This document shows, piece after piece, positions 1-5,057 of a stretch of 8,023 nucleotides of DNA; position 1 is the first letter of the stretch, and each line of letters starts with the position of its first letter. Where the stretch lies: contig DAOUQR010000035.1 of NCBI GenBank assembly GCA_030625525.1, forward strand, positions 1-8,023, in the 5' to 3' direction. The translations under genes were made by a program, and so were the position numbers. The DNA is from Pseudomonadota bacterium. Lineage in GTDB: Bacteria; Pseudomonadota; Gammaproteobacteria; DAOUQR01. The notes under the pieces are model-generated. The model had not been told where the DNA came from. It saw nothing but the letters and a program-made list of their open reading frames with translations, and ran no database searches.

Positions 1-212
1 AATTTTGCAACTCGCTCTGCACTGATGTGCTTGATATAGCTCCGACCTTCATTAATAGCATTGACTTTTTTTTCGTCGATATCAATACCAAGAACACGAT
101 AGCCAATATCAGCAAATCGAAGCGCCAATGGCAGGCCGACATAACCCAATCCGATAATACTGATCAAGGATTGTTTATCATTAAGTTTATTGATGAGCGT
201 TTGTTTATCCAT
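1..212 (-). CDS. wbpA: UDP-N-acetylglucosamine 6-dehydrogenase (WbpA type), N-terminal fragment
   Basis: The 5' 70 codons of a nucleotide-sugar dehydrogenase are visible; the rest lies beyond base 1. The fragment begins MDKQTLINKL and carries the Rossmann NAD-binding motif IIGLGYVGLPLALRF (about residues 19-33), followed by the acidic strand end VLGIDID that binds the NAD ribose. The 'GLGYVGLPLA' form and the ~18-residue lead before it fit the WbpA/WecC-like dehydrogenases that oxidise UDP-GlcNAc (or UDP-ManNAc) to the uronic acid, rather than the UDP-glucose enzyme encoded by ugd in this window. By memory of the family it most resembles Pseudomonas WbpA (GLGYVGLPL, LGIDID, YIxHI). The ATG is fixed by in-frame TAA codons just upstream; the nearest purine-rich site (AAGAAGG) is unusually far, about 14 bases. 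It follows manC by 75 bp in the same direction. Its partner enzyme WbpE is also encoded in this window. The exact substrate cannot be settled from the fragment. Confidence 0.85.
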   Translation of the reverse strand, partial: MDKQTLINKLNDKQSLISIIGLGYVGLPLALRFADIGYRVLGIDIDEKKVNAINEGRSYIKHISAERVAK

Positions 213-261
213 TTTTTATTACACAACCTTCTTAAATGAGTCTGAGCTAAAAAAGCGCGAG

Positions 262-290
262 ATTATCACATAACGAGGGGCAAAAGTCTA
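262..290 (-). promoter_or_regulatory. possible weak promoter for the wbpA-type gene
   Basis: Reading the minus strand, TAGACT (285-290) is followed after 17 bp by GATAAT (262-267), with a TG one base upstream of the -10 (extended -10 form). It overlaps the manC stop codon and would give a leader of about 40 bases. The -35 is poor, so the gene may instead depend on read-through from manC. Confidence 0.3.
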
Positions 291-1742
291 TAAATTCGTC
301 ATCTTCTCCGCCACCCGACCATACCGATCCAACAACCGCACAATATCATCTTCCCCTAAATAATCACCACTTTGCACTTCAATCAATACCAAATCCATCA
401 CCCCAGTATTCATCAAACGGTGCTTCACCCCCGCCTGGATATAGGTCGATTCATTGGTATGCACAAACTTGGTTTCATCTTCAATCACAATCGTTGCGGT
501 CCCCGAGACCACGACCCAATGTTCATTACGATGATGATGATATTGATAAGACAACTTCTCACCCGGTTTCACTTGAATCAATTTGATTTTATAACGCGAG
601 CCTTCTTCTAATACGGTATATGTCCCCCAAGGGCGATACATCGTCGTGTGCTCATCATAGGCTTTATGTTCTTTCGCTTTTAATTCGGCCACAATGTTTT
701 TAACATCTTGAACACGGTCACGTTTTGTCACTAACAAGGCATCCGGCGTATCAATCACCACTAAATCTTCAACGCCAATCGCTGCAATCAAACGTTTATC
801 ACTTCTGAAATAATTATTTTTAGAATCCAGGGCGATCACATCGCCGTTAAATAAATTATTGTTTTCATCACGCGGTAAAATTTTGCCGACACTTTCCCAG
901 TCACCTAAATCACTCCATGCCATATCGCTTTTAACCACGGCGCGATTATCCGTGTGCTCCATAATCGCGTAATCGATTGAAATGCTCGGCAGGGATTTGG
1001 AAACATCCTGCGGTAAATACACGGCATCATCCACGCTTGAACGATTGTTCCAGCACATCATGCCACGTCGATACAAATCATTTTGCAAGGTTTCGAACGC
1101 TTGCAACATCACACCGGCTTTGAAGCAAAACATACCTGAGTTCCATAAATAGGCTTTCGACGCTAAATATTCTTGCGCGGTGGCTAAATTCGGTTTTTCC
1201 ACAAAGGCTTTAACGTTAAATGTATTATCGACTGCGAGCGGCTCACCCACTTCGATATAACCATAACCGGTTTCGGGTCGGCTTGGATTGATTCCAAAGG
1301 TAACGATTTTATCTTGTTCAGCCAATGACTTAGCTTGTGAAACGGCTAGATTAAAATTAGCCTGGTTTTCAATATGATGATCAGCAGGCAAGACCAGCAA
1401 CATCGCATCATCACCATACTGCTCTTTCACCATTAAACTGGCGGCCAAAATTGCAGGCGCGGTGTTTCGAACCACGGTTTCTAATAAATAATGATGCTGA
1501 CAGTCTGGCTCGTCTAATTCCACAAACTCAGCCTGTGAGCGTAGATAATAATCTTGATTGGTGACCGTAATCAGTGAATTCACATCCGGCAAGGCCATAG
1601 CCCGACGATACGTCGCTTGCAACAAGCTATCATCACCAATGAGTTTTAAAAAAGGCTTAGGCGAACTTTGACGCGACACAGGCCAAAGTCTAGAACCAAC
1701 ACCACCAGAGAGGATCACAGGAATCAATACAGGCTGCTTCAT
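288..1742 (-). CDS. manC: mannose-1-phosphate guanylyltransferase / mannose-6-phosphate isomerase (bifunctional)
   Basis: A full-length 484-aa type II bifunctional enzyme (AlgA/XanB/ManC family, usually about 470-490 aa) making GDP-mannose in the cytoplasm. The N-terminal nucleotidyltransferase domain shows SGGVGSRLWPVSR (12-24) ending in the SPKPF lysine segment (27-31), VLPADHH (117-123), ETGYGYIE (157-164), the FVEKP motif (180-184) and LWNSGMF (199-205). The C-terminal cupin isomerase domain shows RPWGTY (370-375), the metal-binding HHHRNEHW (402-409) and SGDYLGEDDIVR (458-469). The residue before the His triplet is Tyr (QYHHHR) where many homologues have Met (QMHHHR), a mild variation. 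The Shine-Dalgarno sequence is weak (GAG about 9 bases before ATG). It is transcribed away from ugd and towards the wbpA-type gene. GDP-mannose may feed O-antigen mannose, rhamnose or fucose; the window does not show which. Confidence 0.96.
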   Translation of the reverse strand: MKQPVLIPVILSGGVGSRLWPVSRQSSPKPFLKLIGDDSLLQATYRRAMALPDVNSLITVTNQDYYLRSQAEFVELDEPDCQHHYLLETVVRNTAPAILAASLMVKEQYGDDAMLLVLPADHHIENQANFNLAVSQAKSLAEQDKIVTFGINPSRPETGYGYIEVGEPLAVDNTFNVKAFVEKPNLATAQEYLASKAYLWNSGMFCFKAGVMLQAFETLQNDLYRRGMMCWNNRSSVDDAVYLPQDVSKSLPSISIDYAIMEHTDNRAVVKSDMAWSDLGDWESVGKILPRDENNNLFNGDVIALDSKNNYFRSDKRLIAAIGVEDLVVIDTPDALLVTKRDRVQDVKNIVAELKAKEHKAYDEHTTMYRPWGTYTVLEEGSRYKIKLIQVKPGEKLSYQYHHHRNEHWVVVSGTATIVIEDETKFVHTNESTYIQAGVKHRLMNTGVMDLVLIEVQSGDYLGEDDIVRLLDRYGRVAEKMTNL

Positions 1743-1867
1743 CTAACAACTCATTATTTTGATTAAAAAGAGCACTATGATACTTGGTAATGGGGGGGTA
1801 AGTCTAGACCAACCGCGTCTTAACTTTGTACATTTATGAATGAAAAAAGCAGGTATCCACGCTGAAC

Positions 1868-1892
1868 ACCGGATTTTCAATGAATATCCGGT
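1868..1892. repeat. 25-bp imperfect palindrome
   Basis: ACCGGAT (1868-1874) and ATCCGGT (1886-1892) pair perfectly around an 11-base centre, and inside it TTC (1876-1878) and GAA (1882-1884) can pair too. It has no T tract on either side that would make it a clear terminator. It may be an operator for manC or ugd, or debris of a palindromic repeat. Confidence 0.5.
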
Positions 1893-1994
1893 TTGTAATG
1901 CCGATAATTCATTGTTTGTTCAGGACCTAACCATGGCCAAAATCTCTCACCCGTTTTTGAGGAATTGTAGGGCGAACTTAGAGACCTGTATGGC

Positions 1995-2013
1995 GTCAGG
2001 CCTGAGGCCTGAC
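1995..2013. repeat. GC-rich palindrome GTCAGGCCTGAGGCCTGAC
   Basis: The arms GTCAGGCC and GGCCTGAC pair perfectly round a TGA centre, 57 bp upstream of the ugd ATG and about 20 bp upstream of its -35. The surrounding AGGG...CCCT (about 1968-2016) looks like a larger degenerate stem. It resembles an intergenic palindromic repeat unit rather than a terminator, because no T run follows. Confidence 0.5.
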
Positions 2014-2032
2014 CCTAAATACCAATTTTAGC

Positions 2033-2060
2033 TTGAAAAATAACCAAAAACCGTTATAGT
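2033..2060 (+). promoter_or_regulatory. ugd promoter, predicted leaderless start
   Basis: TTGAAA (2033-2038), a 16-bp spacer and TATAGT (2055-2060) make a good sigma70-type promoter. A start site six to eight bases past the -10 falls at 2066-2068, while the ugd ATG is at 2070. No Shine-Dalgarno sequence lies in the ten bases before the ATG. The promoter is clear in sequence; the leaderless reading is inference. Confidence 0.6.
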
Positions 2061-2069
2061 CGCTCCACT

Positions 2070-3449
2070 ATGAAATTATCAATTTATGGAACCGGCTATG
2101 TCGGTCTGGTCACTGGTGCTTGTTTGGCGGAACTCGGTCATGATGTGTTGTGTCTGGATATTTCTGTTGAAAAAATTGCGGCTTTAAAACGGGGCGAAAT
2201 CCCGATTTATGAACCGGGATTACAAGATATCGTTCGCCGACATATCGAGAATGGCCGATTACAATTTACGCTAGATTATGCTGATGCAGTTGCGTTTGGG
2301 CAATGTCAGTTTATTGCGGTGGGTACGCCCACAACCGATGAAGGTGCTGCCGATTTGCAATTTGTTTATGCTGTCGCAAAATCCATTGCTAAACACATGA
2401 ATGACTATCGCCTAATCATCGATAAATCAACCGTGCCTGTCGGTACAGCAAAACATGTTAAAGACATTATTCAATCTGAATTAGACGCCCGAGGTGTTTC
2501 GGTTGATTTTGATGTCGCATCCAATCCAGAATTTTTAAAAGAAGGTGCGGCGGTTAAAGACTTTTTACAACCGGATCGCATTGTTGTTGGCTCAGAAAAT
2601 ACAACAGCAACCAGACTCATTGACGAACTCTATAAGCCTTTAACACAACAAGGCTATCCGCTCGTTCATATGGATCTCGCGTCTGCCGAACTCACAAAAT
2701 ATGCAGCAAATGCAATGCTGGCAAGTCGAATTAGTTTTATCAATGAAATTGCAGCGATAGCTGAAAGTACCGGCGCTGATATTGAAACCATTGCGCATGG
2801 CCTCGGTATTGATCCACGGATCGGCCCAGAATTTTTACGTGCCGGTTGCGGTTATGGCGGATCCTGTTTTCCTAAAGATGTTAAAGCATTGATCCATACG
2901 GCGAAAAACCTAGGGATCTCGCCTTATGTTTTAGAGGCGATTGACCAACGTAATCACGCTCAAAAACAATTGTTAGTTGAAAAAATTTGTCATTATTATG
3001 CTAATCAAATACAAGGCAAACACTTCGCTATTTGGGGGCTGGCTTTTAAACCTCACACGGATGACATGCGCCAAGCATCAAGTATTACAATCATTGAAGG
3101 TCTTACAAAATTGGGCGCGACGGTCAGCGCATTTGATCCAATCGCATCTGAAAATGCGAAGAAAATTTTTCACGACAATCCTCATGTCACCATTGCCGAT
3201 AATAAAACTCAAACACTGGAACAAGCAGATGGCCTTATCATTGCAACCGAATGGCCACAGTTTAAAAATGCTGATTTGCCTGAAATAAAAAACACGTTAA
3301 AGCACCCAGTGATATTTGATGGCCGCAATATTTTTGAAGCTAAACAGTTAAAAGCTCTCGGGATTGATTACATCAGTATGGGAAGAGCCGTCGTCGTGAA
3401 TAATAAAATCAAAGAACCTCACTCTTTAAAAGAAAAATCTTCCGAGTAA
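2070..3449 (+). CDS. ugd: UDP-glucose 6-dehydrogenase
   Basis: A complete 459-aa UDP-glucose dehydrogenase, the NAD-dependent cytoplasmic enzyme that oxidises UDP-glucose twice to UDP-glucuronate for LPS, capsule or aminoarabinose synthesis. The Rossmann motif GTGYVGLVTGACLAELG starts at residue 7 and the ribose-binding acidic end is LCLD (27-30). GTPT lies at 85-88 and STVPVGT at 120-126. The NPEFLKEG substrate motif is at 152-159, the catalytic Lys in ELTKYAANAML at 210, and the thiohemiacetal Cys in GYGGSCFPKD at 266. The C-terminal UDP-binding domain ends with GRNIFEA and YISMGR. Length fits the ~440-460-aa bacterial class. The start matches the family N-terminus (MKLSIYGTGYVGLVTG), so a later start is very unlikely even though no ribosome binding site precedes it. 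It diverges from manC. Its last codons overlap the edge of the repeat block downstream, and no terminator is visible after it. Confidence 0.97.
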   Translation: MKLSIYGTGYVGLVTGACLAELGHDVLCLDISVEKIAALKRGEIPIYEPGLQDIVRRHIENGRLQFTLDYADAVAFGQCQFIAVGTPTTDEGAADLQFVYAVAKSIAKHMNDYRLIIDKSTVPVGTAKHVKDIIQSELDARGVSVDFDVASNPEFLKEGAAVKDFLQPDRIVVGSENTTATRLIDELYKPLTQQGYPLVHMDLASAELTKYAANAMLASRISFINEIAAIAESTGADIETIAHGLGIDPRIGPEFLRAGCGYGGSCFPKDVKALIHTAKNLGISPYVLEAIDQRNHAQKQLLVEKICHYYANQIQGKHFAIWGLAFKPHTDDMRQASSITIIEGLTKLGATVSAFDPIASENAKKIFHDNPHVTIADNKTQTLEQADGLIIATEWPQFKNADLPEIKNTLKHPVIFDGRNIFEAKQLKALGIDYISMGRAVVVNNKIKEPHSLKEKSSE

Positions 3450-3453
3450 ACTT

Positions 3454-3523
3454 ATTGGGTCTATGAAGAATTGAGCGAGTAAGGTAACATAATCCATATT
3501 CCAGGATCGTCGTCCCGCGGCCT
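3454..3523. repeat. left arm of large imperfect inverted duplication
   Basis: This stretch after ugd matches the reverse complement of the far side of the repeat block. Bases 3454-3495 match the complement of about 4258-4299 (for example TATGAAGAA, TGAGC and GTAACAT shared, in order). Bases 3492-3523 match the complement of about 4172-4203 at 28 of 32 positions. The right arm is longer because it contains extra copies of a 7-bp unit. A weaker match extends back to about 3436, inside the last codons of ugd. Bases 3511-3523 have the sequence expected for the outer half of the GIY-YIG element's left palindrome. Confidence 0.7.
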
Positions 3524-3559
3524 AATCATTGCCCGTAAGTCTGGCGAAGGGTGTAACCA
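3514..3559. repeat. left arm of an inner inverted repeat
   Basis: Its reverse complement matches 3761-3814. The inner 24 bases (complement begins TGGTTACACCCTTCG) agree at 23 of 24 positions and the remainder at about 17 of 21. The arm lies outside the short palindromic element at 3589-3743, so that element is nested within this repeat. Confidence 0.75.
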
Positions 3560-3588
3560 CTTATTCGCCACGTCATTCCACCAACGAT

Positions 3589-3743
3589 CGTCATTCCGCG
3601 GCTCGACCGCGGAATCCAGAAAATAGTTCAAATCAAGATGTTTGTATATAGGGCATTCCTCTTCGAATGTTTTTTACTTTCCGATACAAAATGATTTATT
3701 CACGATGCATCCCTGGATTCCGCGGTCGAGCCGCGGAATGACG
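3589..3743. mobile_element. 155-bp MITE-like element, deletion derivative of the GIY-YIG element
   Basis: The two ends, 3589-3619 and 3713-3743, are exact 31-bp inverted repeats. Each contains a 23-bp hairpin, ATTCCGCGG-N5-CCGCGGAAT (3593-3615 and 3717-3739), and begins or ends with CGTCAT/ATGACG. The interior matches the borders of the neighbouring GIY-YIG element: the AGAAAATAGTTCAA next to the left palindrome is identical in both (3618-3631 and 3847-3860), and ATACAAAA..TTTATTCA.GATGC occurs next to the right palindrome in both. It therefore looks like the same family with almost all of the nuclease gene removed. No clear target duplication is seen. Confidence 0.75.
3628..3703 (-). pseudogene. 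remnant of a GIY-YIG nuclease gene
   Basis: Within the 155-bp element the minus strand starts GTG-AAT-AAA-TCA-TTT-TGT-ATC, parallel to the first codons of the intact neighbour (MNKLFCI against (V/M)NKSFCI), then reaches TAA after nine codons. From about 3675 down to 3628 another frame reads KKHSKRNALYTNILI and stop, matching the intact C-terminus EKFNPKWEDLYANILA and stop. The two pieces are out of frame with each other, and about 70 codons including both GIY and YIG motifs are missing. It cannot make a nuclease. Confidence 0.75.
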
Positions 3744-3760
3744 GGCCTGGGCGGAGAGAA

Positions 3761-3814
3761 TGGTTACACCCTTCGACAGACTTAACAGACTTATGGGTAA
3801 AGATTAGCCCGCGG
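3761..3814. repeat. right arm of the inner inverted repeat, with 9-bp tandem duplication
   Basis: This is the partner of 3514-3559. It is longer because ACAGACTTA is present twice in direct tandem (3776-3784 and 3785-3793), while the left arm has it once. It ends in CCCGCGGCTT (3808-3817), a direct near-copy of CCCGCGGCCT at 3514-3523, as might be left by insertion into or recombination between CCGCGG palindromes. Confidence 0.7.
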
Positions 3815-3834
3815 CTTGCACCCTACTGGCACTT

Positions 3835-4189
3835 ACCGCGGGATCTAGAAAATAGTTCAAGCCAAAATGTTCGCATATAAGTCCTCCCATTTCGGATTGA
3901 ATTTTTCAATGAGTTCTAGTTTCCATTGTCGTTTCCACGACTTTAATCGCTTTTCTCTACGGATGGCATTTTCAGCTGTATCATGTTGCTCATAGTATAC
4001 TAATCTTTTTACGCCATATTTCTTTGTAAAACCATCGGCTATGCCTTCTTTATGTTGCCAAGTACGTTTTATCAAATCAGATGTGACACCAATATATAAT
4101 GTACCATTTTTTTTGCTTGCAAGAATATATATACAAAAAAGTTTATTCATGATGCTTCTTGGATCCCGCGGTCAAGCCGCGGGATGACG
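3835..4189 (-). mobile_element. GIY-YIG gene framed by REP-like palindromes
   Basis: The right end (4159-4189) holds a perfect hairpin ATCCCGCGG-N5-CCGCGGGAT (4163-4185) followed by GACG, the same layout as the ends of the 155-bp element. The left end keeps only the inner half, ACCGCGGGATC (3835-3845). The bases directly before it (3819-3834) are foreign, and an outer half can be proposed either at 3808-3818 or at 3511-3523. The nuclease gene fills almost all the space: its ATG lies 8 bp inside the right repeat and its stop about 11 bp from the left hairpin half. I infer a mobile or formerly mobile unit in which the nuclease is linked to its palindromic ends; transposition is not shown by the sequence. 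Confidence 0.6.
3857..4150 (-). CDS. GIY-YIG family endonuclease, stand-alone small form
   Basis: A 97-aa single-domain GIY-YIG protein of the small UvrC-N-like group. The first motif is IYIL (7-10, the 'GIY' position), the second LYIGVT (18-23, the 'YIG' position), followed by the conserved DLIKRTWQHK with Arg29 and His33. The helix AENAIRREKRLKSWKR (59-74) carries the family Glu67, and the tail FNPKWEDLY (84-92) is typical of these short proteins. Nothing else is fused, so no separate DNA-binding domain is present. It is a metal-dependent nuclease by family; its target is unknown. Between the upstream hairpin and the ATG only a weak AAGAAG could bind ribosomes. The gene fits tightly between palindromic repeats and has a deleted copy next door, so a role in spread of the repeats is plausible. 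All catalytic motifs look intact. Confidence 0.9.
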   Translation of the reverse strand: MNKLFCIYILASKKNGTLYIGVTSDLIKRTWQHKEGIADGFTKKYGVKRLVYYEQHDTAENAIRREKRLKSWKRQWKLELIEKFNPKWEDLYANILA

Positions 4190-4194
4190 CTCCT

Positions 4195-4264
4195 GGATTA
4201 TGGATTATGGATTACGGATTGCGAATTGCGAATTGCGAATTGCGAATTGCGAATTACGAATCAT
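4195..4264. repeat. ten-unit heptanucleotide tandem repeat
   Basis: Ten consecutive 7-bp units: GGATTAT twice, GGATTAC, GGATTGC, GAATTGC four times, GAATTAC and GAATCAT. The graded drift along the array suggests stepwise slippage or duplication. The matching position in the left arm after ugd (about 3489-3503) has only about two units, so the array grew in the right arm or shrank in the left. It starts 5 bp after the GIY-YIG element's end. An open frame running through it on the plus strand (4184-4489) is a repeat artefact. Confidence 0.85.
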
Positions 4265-4278
4265 GTTACTTTACCTGC

Positions 4279-4443
4279 TCACTTCTTCATAAACCCATTT
4301 ATTTTTACCACCAGATTTAATAATTTAATCTCATCTGATTTGTTAACCTTGTCATTTTTAATAGTCGTTAACATAAGCTCACTATCAGCATCACTGATTG
4401 AACCGGCTAATGCTAATAACGGAGATATTTTTTTTCTCTTCAT
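4279..4443 (-). CDS. small unrecognised protein, 54 aa
   Basis: A 54-codon frame starting MKRKKISPLLALAGSISDAD and ending VVKINGFMKK. I do not recognise it. It is basic and lysine-rich, with a short hydrophobic patch (LLALAGSI, 9-16) too short for a membrane helix, and looks like a small soluble mostly helical protein. Support for it being real is a clean Shine-Dalgarno GAGGA (4451-4455) seven bases before the ATG, a possible promoter upstream, and normal-looking codon use. Its last codons lie in the right arm of the inverted duplication, and a degraded counterpart of its C-terminus (NLPSKLIGSMKN and stop against NLVVKINGFMKK and stop) can be read at 3436-3474 after ugd. It may therefore belong to the repeat element rather than the host. 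The stop is followed by the heptamer array. Confidence 0.5.
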   Translation of the reverse strand: MKRKKISPLLALAGSISDADSELMLTTIKNDKVNKSDEIKLLNLVVKINGFMKK

Positions 4444-4482
4444 GATCACATCCTCGACTAGTTATGAATCCACAAGTACGGA

Positions 4483-4511
4483 ACATTAATACAGATACAA
4501 TTATCAGTCAA
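4483..4511 (-). promoter_or_regulatory. possible promoter for the 54-aa gene
   Basis: On the minus strand TTGACT (4506-4511) is followed after 17 bp by TAATGT (4483-4488); the shifted ATTAAT (4485-4490) would give a 15-bp spacer. The -35 is good and the -10 mediocre. It would give a leader of about 33 bases including the GAGGA ribosome site. Confidence 0.4.
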
Positions 4512-4603
4512 AACTTGATACCAGGAGAAAATAACCGACTAAATATCTGACCACTCTAGCCAAAAGAACCAAGACCATAAGGAGATGTGAGTGATCAGAT
4601 AAA

Positions 4604-4628
4604 TTTAAGCGCGCCCCTTTCGGGGCGC
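4604..4628 (-). terminator. rho-independent terminator after the ComEA-like gene
   Basis: Reading the minus strand, GCGCCCC (4628-4622) and GGGGCGC (4617-4611) form a 7-bp GC stem round a GAAA loop. It begins 8 bases past the gene's stop codon and is followed by GCTTAAATTTAT, a loose rather than solid T tract. Confidence 0.65.
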
Positions 4629-4636
4629 TATCACAA

Positions 4637-4984
4637 CTAGAACGACACTCGCTGGATCAACGCGTCTTTGTTTTTAGCAATAAACCGCTTGCTAATTCCT
4701 CTGACTTTGACCAGATCATCAAGTGATTGGAACGATCCATGTTCCGCCCGATATTGCACAATGGCTTGTGCACGCCGTGGCCCAATTCCCTTTATTGCTA
4801 CAGCAATTGTCTGCGCGTCTGCTTTATTGATATTGACTGCACTCGGAGTGCTATCGATCAATTTAACAGAATGCCGACTATGGTTGAGCTTTTTGACGAT
4901 GCGATCATGCGTGTTAGCCATCGCGAGTGGTGTTGTGAATAAAAAGCTGAGTACAGCTATGAGAAAGCTAGAGAACAGTTTCAT
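4637..4984 (-). CDS. secreted ComEA-like helix-hairpin-helix DNA-binding protein
   Basis: A 115-aa exported protein. Residues 1-23 form a signal peptide (MKLFSS, hydrophobic LIAVLSFLF, then AMA with cleavage before Asn24). After a short basic linker the C-terminal half (50-115) holds a tandem helix-hairpin-helix domain: VNINKADAQTIAVAIKGIGP (50-69) and the second hairpin DDLVKVRGISKRF (89-101), with RAQAIVQYRAEHGSF between. This is the periplasmic ComEA domain that binds incoming double-stranded DNA during natural competence in Gram-negative bacteria; several such small proteins of unproven role exist, so competence is an inference. It has a strong ribosome site (AAGGAGT, 4991-4997), its own promoter and a terminator, so it is likely a single-gene unit downstream of pyrF. 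Confidence 0.88.
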   Translation of the reverse strand: MKLFSSFLIAVLSFLFTTPLAMANTHDRIVKKLNHSRHSVKLIDSTPSAVNINKADAQTIAVAIKGIGPRRAQAIVQYRAEHGSFQSLDDLVKVRGISKRFIAKNKDALIQRVSF

Positions 4985-5008
4985 AGAAACACTCCTTGTT
5001 GTCGTTCA

Positions 5009-5032
5009 AAGTCATGCCGGTTGGTATGACTT
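5009..5032 (-). promoter_or_regulatory. hairpin in the 5' leader of the ComEA-like gene
   Basis: AAGTCAT (5009-5015) pairs with ATGACTT (5026-5032), and CC (5017-5018) with GG (5023-5024) inside it, round a four-base loop; one internal position is mismatched on the transcript. It lies between the promoter and the ribosome site, 12 bases from the AAGGAGT. It could shape translation or mRNA stability; no known riboswitch class is recognised. Confidence 0.45.
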
Positions 5033-5057
5033 GCTCAAGTCCATCTGAGCGAGGAGG

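Larger units (their letters stand above)
1743..2069. promoter_or_regulatory. divergent manC / ugd intergenic region
   Basis: This 327-bp gap separates two diverging sugar genes. It contains a possible manC -10 (TATCAT on the minus strand, 1777-1782) with a run of seven G on the plus strand (1792-1798) in the would-be promoter spacer; no convincing -35 is seen. It also holds a hairpin at 1868-1892, another at 1995-2013, and a promoter directly against ugd. A 63-codon open frame (1840-2031) lies across both palindromes without a ribosome binding site, and I do not treat it as a gene. Confidence 0.55.

Noticed and set aside
27..239. 70-codon plus-strand frame at the left edge
   Set aside because: It is the antisense shadow of the wbpA-type gene, which has a clear Rossmann motif.
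1840..2031. 63-codon plus-strand open frame between manC and ugd
   Set aside because: It crosses both palindromes, has no ribosome binding site and reads into the ugd promoter; composition is not protein-like.
3593..3615. CCGCGG hairpin as terminator of ugd
   Set aside because: It is 144 bp past the stop codon, lacks a T tract and is explained as a mobile element end.
3589..4189. CRISPR array from the repeated CCGCGG units
   Set aside because: Units are palindromic element ends in inverted pairs with unequal gaps of over 100 bp, not direct repeats with uniform spacers, and no cas genes are present.
4184..4489. 101-codon plus-strand frame with repeated LRIANCE-like residues
   Set aside because: The repeats come from translating the heptamer array, the ATG lies in the palindrome, and the minus strand holds the better supported 54-aa gene.
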